From: Pseudomonas sp. R28(2017)
GTDB taxonomy: Bacteria > Pseudomonadota > Gammaproteobacteria > Pseudomonadales > Pseudomonadaceae
Assembly: GCF_002112505.1 (NCBI RefSeq)
Contig: NZ_NEHW01000014.1
Location: forward strand, 85,700-149,699
Direction: 5' to 3'
Length of the DNA: 64,000 nt
Made by a program: the position numbers and the translations under genes. Shown here piece after piece: positions 60,198 to 64,000 of this stretch. Positions within the stretch are counted from its first letter, which is position 1; the number at the start of each line of letters is the position of its first letter. The notes below the pieces were generated by a model. It did not search any database and was not told the DNA's origin. It worked only from the letters and a program-made list of their open reading frames with translations.

Positions 60198-61172
60198 TCA
60201 ATGGCGCTGCCTGAAGGTCTCCGAAGGCAGCTCGCCAAAGCGCTGGCGATACACCTCGGAGAACCGCCCCAGGTGCAGGAAGCCGTAATCCATGGCCAGC
60301 TCGGTGACGCTGCGCACCGCGCAGCTGCCATCGCTCAGGCACGCGTGCACCCGCTCCAGCTTGCGCTGGCGCACGTACTGCTTGGGGGTGGTGCCCAGAT
60401 GGCGATCGAACAACCCATAGAGCGAGCGCACACTCATGCAGGCCTGCTCCGCCAGCGCCTCGGCGGGTAGCTCCAGCCTGAGATTACGGTCGATGTAATC
60501 GAGGATCCGCTCCAGGCTGGCACCCGGGGTACCGAGGCTCTCGCGACGGATATTGGTGCTCATCAGGGTCATCAGCTTGCTGGCGACGATCTGGCTGTAA
60601 TGGCCCTGTACGCGCGGCAGCGAATCACTGACCTCGGCTTCGTGGCACACCATGGCCAGCAGGTTGACGAAGCCATCCAGTTCTTCCAGCCGGTAGTGGT
60701 TGCGCAAGAACCGCACACCGCCATCCGGGCGCTGCCAGCGCTGCTCATCGCAGATGGTGTCGAGCAGGCGGGTCGGCACCTTGAGGATGAACTTCTCGCA
60801 GTCTTCGGAATAGGTCAGGTCGACCGGGTCGTCCGGGTTGATCAGCAGCAGTTCGCCCGGCACCAGGTGGTGCTCGCGCTGGTGCCCGCGCCACAGGCAG
60901 TTGCCGTTGAGCAGCACCTGCAGGTGGTAGATGGATTCCAGCGCCGGCGAGGTGACCCGCACGCTGCCGCCGTAGCTGATGCGGCACAGGTCGAGCTCGG
61001 CGAACTTGCGGTGGCTGAGGCTGGCCTGGGGGTGGGTGGTGCGCGCCAGGCCGATGCAGTGCTGGCCGACGTGCTGGTTGACGTAGTCGGACACCGCATA
61101 AGGGTCGGCGTGATGGAACACGCTACTGCGCTCGCTCAGCAGGCGGCTTTCCATAGGCAAGGCACTCGGCAT
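60198..61172 (-). CDS. XylS/BenR-like AraC regulator
   Basis: AraC-family activator of 324 residues (318 from the second Met). The N-terminal domain contains YAVSDYVNQHVGQHCIGL and LDLCRISYGGSVRV, and the centre LLINPDDPVDLTYSEDCEKF, stretches shared with XylS and BenR, the benzoate-sensing activators. The C-terminal DNA-binding domain ends in SVTELAMDYGFLHLGRFSEV. BenR usually adjoins benABC, but here no ben gene is present within the window. Either start is possible, since neither has a clear ribosome site. Confidence 0.88.
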   Translation of the reverse strand: MPSALPMESRLLSERSSVFHHADPYAVSDYVNQHVGQHCIGLARTTHPQASLSHRKFAELDLCRISYGGSVRVTSPALESIYHLQVLLNGNCLWRGHQREHHLVPGELLLINPDDPVDLTYSEDCEKFILKVPTRLLDTICDEQRWQRPDGGVRFLRNHYRLEELDGFVNLLAMVCHEAEVSDSLPRVQGHYSQIVASKLMTLMSTNIRRESLGTPGASLERILDYIDRNLRLELPAEALAEQACMSVRSLYGLFDRHLGTTPKQYVRQRKLERVHACLSDGSCAVRSVTELAMDYGFLHLGRFSEVYRQRFGELPSETFRQRH

Positions 61173-61414
61173 CGTTATTGTTCTGGGCGCCGCGTCCTAC
61201 TGGCCCGGGGCCTGTGGTTGCGGTCGTTCACGGTCATTCTATCGGGCCAGGGTCGGGTATCTGGGGTCAGCTGACCACTGGCGCATTAGTGACACAGCTA
61301 AGCAAAAAGGCGGGGGGTTGGGCAATCAGATGTTCGGATTGGGTGGGCGGATAGCGGACAGTGGGCTTGCGGCGCCTGGGCGATTATCGAACATGGTTGA
61401 TGTTCTATTGCCTG

Positions 61415-61515
61415 TACTGGCCTCTTCGCGGGCGCGCCCGCTCCCACAGAGACGGCGTGAGCTTGAGGCTTGCGCGGCCCCTGTGGGAGCGGGCTTGCCC
61501 GCGAAGAGGCCGGCG
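61415..61515. repeat. REP pair between the two AraC-family genes
   Basis: P. putida-type REPs in opposite orientation (61415-61449 and 61478-61515). The 360-base gap between the regulator genes holds these and no gene. Confidence 0.9.
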
Positions 61516-61533
61516 AGGACAAACATCAAATCA

Positions 61534-62589
61534 TCAATGCACAGCGAGTTCCTGCCGCCCTGCCCAGCCCTGGCTGCGTGCCCGGAACTGGCGCGGTGCA
61601 ATGGCGAACAGCTCGCGAAAGCGCCGATAGAAATGCGGAAAACTGACGAACCCACTGGCCACCGCCACCTCGGTCAGCGACTTGCTGGTGTGCTGCAGCA
61701 GCTGCCGTGCATGGGTCAGGCGCAACTCCAGGTAATAACGGGGCGGCGTGGCCTGCACATGACGGCGGAACAAACGCTCCAGGTGGCGCCGCGACAACCC
61801 GGCATGCTCGGCGATCTCGTCGATGCCGATCGGATCTTCGATATTGGCGTGCATCAACTCCAGTGCCAGGCGCACCCCACGCGGCAGGCTCGGGTCCACT
61901 TCCGGCGCGCTCGACGGTACGTCGCTCAGCACCCGCGAACGGTCACACGCCAGCATCTGCTCCACGGCCCGGCGCAGCGCCTCGCCACCTTTGAATTCGA
62001 GCAGCGCCAGCATCATGTCCAGCGCACTGCTGGCCCCGGCGCAGCTCATTCGCCGGCTGTCGAGCCTATGCGCCTGGCGGCTGACGCGTACCTTGGGGAA
62101 CAACTCGCTCATCATCGCCCGACCGTCCGGGTGGAAGGCGCAATCGTGGTCGTTGAGCAGCCCGGCTTCGGCCAGGAAGTAGGCGCCATTCCACAACCCG
62201 CCCAACTGGCAGCCCAGGTGGTCGGCCTGGCGCAGCTTGCCGCGCAGCAGCGCCGACGCTTCCAGGCGCACGCGGAAACCGCCGCACACCAGCAGGCTGT
62301 CGAGCCCGTGCACATCCAGCTCGGCAAGCGCACAGTTAACGGGCAGCGCGATGCCAAGGTCGCTCATCACCTGCGCGCCCTCGCCCACCACCTGGATGTC
62401 GAACAGCGGCGTGGCGCTCATCAGGTTGGCGGTGACCAGGGTGTCCATGGCGGCGGTGAAGGCCATCATCGAGAAGTGCTCGCGCAGGACAAAGGCCACG
62501 CGACGGCATGGCAGGCCCAGGGTGGTGCGGCCAGCGGGGTCGAGGTGGGCCAGGTTGGTGTTCTTCAGGATGCTTTCGAAATGGCTCAT
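61534..62589 (-). CDS. GlxA-type AraC regulator with DJ-1/PfpI-like domain
   Basis: A 351-residue regulator with an N-terminal DJ-1/PfpI-like (amidotransferase-like) domain (about 28-195, with LLVCGGFRV) and a C-terminal AraC DNA-binding domain (about 235-340, ending GFVSFPHFYRRFRELFAIAP). Regulators of this type (GbdR, CdhR, SouR) govern quaternary-amine catabolism in Pseudomonas. The adjoining betaine-type ABC transporter genes on the same strand support such a role. Confidence 0.88.
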   Translation of the reverse strand: MSHFESILKNTNLAHLDPAGRTTLGLPCRRVAFVLREHFSMMAFTAAMDTLVTANLMSATPLFDIQVVGEGAQVMSDLGIALPVNCALAELDVHGLDSLLVCGGFRVRLEASALLRGKLRQADHLGCQLGGLWNGAYFLAEAGLLNDHDCAFHPDGRAMMSELFPKVRVSRQAHRLDSRRMSCAGASSALDMMLALLEFKGGEALRRAVEQMLACDRSRVLSDVPSSAPEVDPSLPRGVRLALELMHANIEDPIGIDEIAEHAGLSRRHLERLFRRHVQATPPRYYLELRLTHARQLLQHTSKSLTEVAVASGFVSFPHFYRRFRELFAIAPRQFRARSQGWAGRQELAVH

Positions 62590-62620
62590 GGCGGTGACTC
62601 TACGGCGGAGTTTTGCGGTG

Positions 62621-62710
62621 GATTCTTCGCGGGCATGCCCGCTCCCACAGGGGGCCGCGCAAGCCTGAGGCTGACGCTAACCCTGTGGGAGCGGGCTTGC
62701 CCGCGAATGC
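62621..62710. repeat. REP pair between GlxA-type regulator and proX-like gene
   Basis: Opposed P. putida-type REPs at 62621-62652 and 62680-62710. Confidence 0.9.
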
Positions 62711-62731
62711 TACGACACCGCTGTAACGGGA

Positions 62732-63760
62732 TTACTGGCTGGCCTGGGTGGCGGCAGCGCGGGAAGCCTGCAGCCACTGATCGAACTGCTGACGGTGCGC
62801 GGCGACCCATTCCTTGGCATGGCGGGTAATGTCGGCCGGCTTTTTCTCGCCGTTCTGCATCTTCAGGTTCTGGTTGCTCTCGTCATCGGTGCTGATCTGC
62901 ACCAGTGACAGAAACTTCTCCGCGGCCGGGTTCTTCTTGGCAAAATCCTTGTTCAGCACCGCCACCACCTTGTCGATGGCAAACCCAAGGTTCTTGCCGT
63001 GGTACATCGTGTCGACGTCATTGTTGCCATCCGGCAGGTCGGTTTTCGGCACTTCCAGCCAGACCACGTCCTTGCCCTCGACCAGCACGCTGGCGATCCA
63101 CTGCGGCACCCAGGTGAAGTACAGGATCGGCTTGCCTTCCTTGTAGCGGGTGATGGTGTCGGCCATCAGCGCGAAGTACGAACCCTGGTTGACGTTGACG
63201 GTCTTGCCGAGGTCGTAGGCCTTCATGTGGTGGGCGATCACCAGCTCGCAGCCCCAGCCTGGGTTGCAGCCGGTCATGTCGGCCTTGCCGTCGCCGTCGG
63301 TGTCGAACAGCTTGGCAATCTCGGGTTTCTTCAGGTCGGTGATGTACTTGATGTGGTATTGGTCGGCGGTCTTCTTGTCGATCAGGTAGCCCTGAGCGAC
63401 CCCCGGCAGGATGTTGCCGGTCTTGACCATCACATCGTCACCACCGGCCTGCTGGTAGAACTTGTCGTGGAGCTTTTCCCACAGGTGCACGGTGAAGTCG
63501 GCATCGCCGTTGGCCAAGGCCACCATCATCACGCCGTACTCGGTCTCCTTCGGCTCCTGCACCTTGTAGCCCAGTTCGCGCAGGCCCTCCATGGCGACTT
63601 CGCCACGGAAGCGTTCTTCGGCGATGGAGGGGAAGATCGGGGTCACCTTGACCCCTTCCCCCGGCTTGTCGGCCGAGGCATGGGCGCACAGCGCGGCGGC
63701 GACCAGCGTCAGCGCCGTGGCGCATTTGAGCATGCTGCGGGTGAACGTGGATTCGTGCAT
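62732..63760 (-). CDS. Betaine-type ABC transporter substrate-binding protein
   Basis: Periplasmic binding protein (OpuAC/ProX family) for glycine betaine or related compounds. 342 residues with a signal peptide (MHESTFTRSMLKCATALTLV..., cleaved near AHA-SAD). Aromatic residues that could build the quaternary-amine cage appear in FTVHLWEKLHDKFY (about 95-108), GCNPGWGCEL (about 164-173) and YFTWVPQWI (about 218-226). It lies just downstream of the permease gene on the minus strand. Confidence 0.9.
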   Translation of the reverse strand: MHESTFTRSMLKCATALTLVAAALCAHASADKPGEGVKVTPIFPSIAEERFRGEVAMEGLRELGYKVQEPKETEYGVMMVALANGDADFTVHLWEKLHDKFYQQAGGDDVMVKTGNILPGVAQGYLIDKKTADQYHIKYITDLKKPEIAKLFDTDGDGKADMTGCNPGWGCELVIAHHMKAYDLGKTVNVNQGSYFALMADTITRYKEGKPILYFTWVPQWIASVLVEGKDVVWLEVPKTDLPDGNNDVDTMYHGKNLGFAIDKVVAVLNKDFAKKNPAAEKFLSLVQISTDDESNQNLKMQNGEKKPADITRHAKEWVAAHRQQFDQWLQASRAAATQASQ

Positions 63761-63825
63761 CGTCGCTTACCTTCTTCTGATTTTTATCTTCAAGTGCGGC
63801 AGATCGAATACATCAAGGGTAAAAC

Positions 63826-64000
63826 TCAGGCAGTCTTGCGCCGCCCTTGCGGTTGCACCGCGCCGCACAGGCGCAGGACCACGCCCACCGGCCCGGTGTG
63901 ATACCAGCGCAGGCTCGGGTCGGCGCTGGTGCGCGCGCCCATGGCCTGGGTCAGGCGGTCGAGGAAGATCGCCAGCAGCACCAGGCCGACGCCACCGACG
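63826..64000 (-). CDS. Betaine-type ABC permease, C-terminal end
   Basis: Only the last 57 codons are in the window. GVGLVLLAIFLDRLTQAMG is the final membrane helix and loop typical of ProW/OpuAB permeases, followed by a basic tail. Cut by the right edge of the window; upstream of the binding-protein gene on the same strand. Confidence 0.85.
   Translation of the reverse strand, partial: VGGVGLVLLAIFLDRLTQAMGARTSADPSLRWYHTGPVGVVLRLCGAVQPQGRRKTA

Overview
The window looks like a chromosomal segment of a Pseudomonas putida-group bacterium. The evidence is high-GC coding sequence, the P. putida type of REP element (a GGGAGCGGGCTTGCCCGCG core next to GAAGAGGCC), and a gene set and order typical of that group: azoR, uppP, an mcpP-like receptor, pnuC, fapA-F, cobW/cobN, mdc, and a XylS/BenR-type regulator. 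No tRNA or rRNA gene and no CRISPR array was seen.

Bases 1 to about 18,450 are the immunity, early and integration arm of a lambdoid-style prophage. The left edge cuts a cro-like gene. A divergent S24-type CI repressor follows, then a P63C-domain gene and a DUF1654-like gene carrying both a LexA box and a repressor-type operator. A pL-like promoter then drives a long plus-strand early operon: ssDNA-annealing protein, Gp157-like protein, C5-methyltransferase, many small unknowns, excisionase and tyrosine integrase. Repeats of TTTAGC-N5-GCTAAA supply or overlap the -10 region of the prophage promoters and are very probably the CI/Cro operators. Several minus-strand, AT-richer cassettes interrupt the early operon and look like morons: a lipoprotein with a membrane protein, a four-helix membrane protein, a solenoid-like protein with a membrane protein, and a HEPN-motif protein. 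The integrase stops 20 bp before the TTG start of the ABC-F gene ybiT, so the attachment site is at or next to the ybiT 5' end.

From 18,459 to 29,060 lie core genes: ybiT, an MFS exporter, a secreted alpha/beta hydrolase, azoR with a divergent LysR gene, a YjbR protein, a DUF1294 protein, uppP, an mcpP-like chemoreceptor, pnuC and an NadR-type kinase. From 29,288 to 38,414 is the functional amyloid operon fapA-F, with a candidate sigma-54 promoter, a UUCG hairpin between fapC and fapD, an LtaS-type membrane sulfatase and a sigma-54 activator. From 39,141 to 45,955 a B12-riboswitch-controlled operon, cobW-cobN-chlI-like-VWA, encodes aerobic cobaltochelatase functions. A type 2 IPP isomerase follows.

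From 47,246 to 57,651 is the malonate locus: mdcR on the plus strand, and mdcA-B-C-D-E-G-H-madL-madM on the minus strand. Between mdcR and madM sits a patchwork holding a strongly folding RNA leader with a DUF6124-like gene, a foreign-type REP, a DUF3077-like gene, a remnant of an mdcR 3' end, an orphan RHS tip, and a remnant resembling a madM 3' end. mdcB carries an in-frame REP pair in its coding sequence. The right end (57,953 to 64,000) has a valine-type acyl-CoA pair (HIBYL-CoA hydrolase and acyl-CoA dehydrogenase), a BenR-like regulator, a GlxA-type regulator and the start of a betaine-type ABC transporter.
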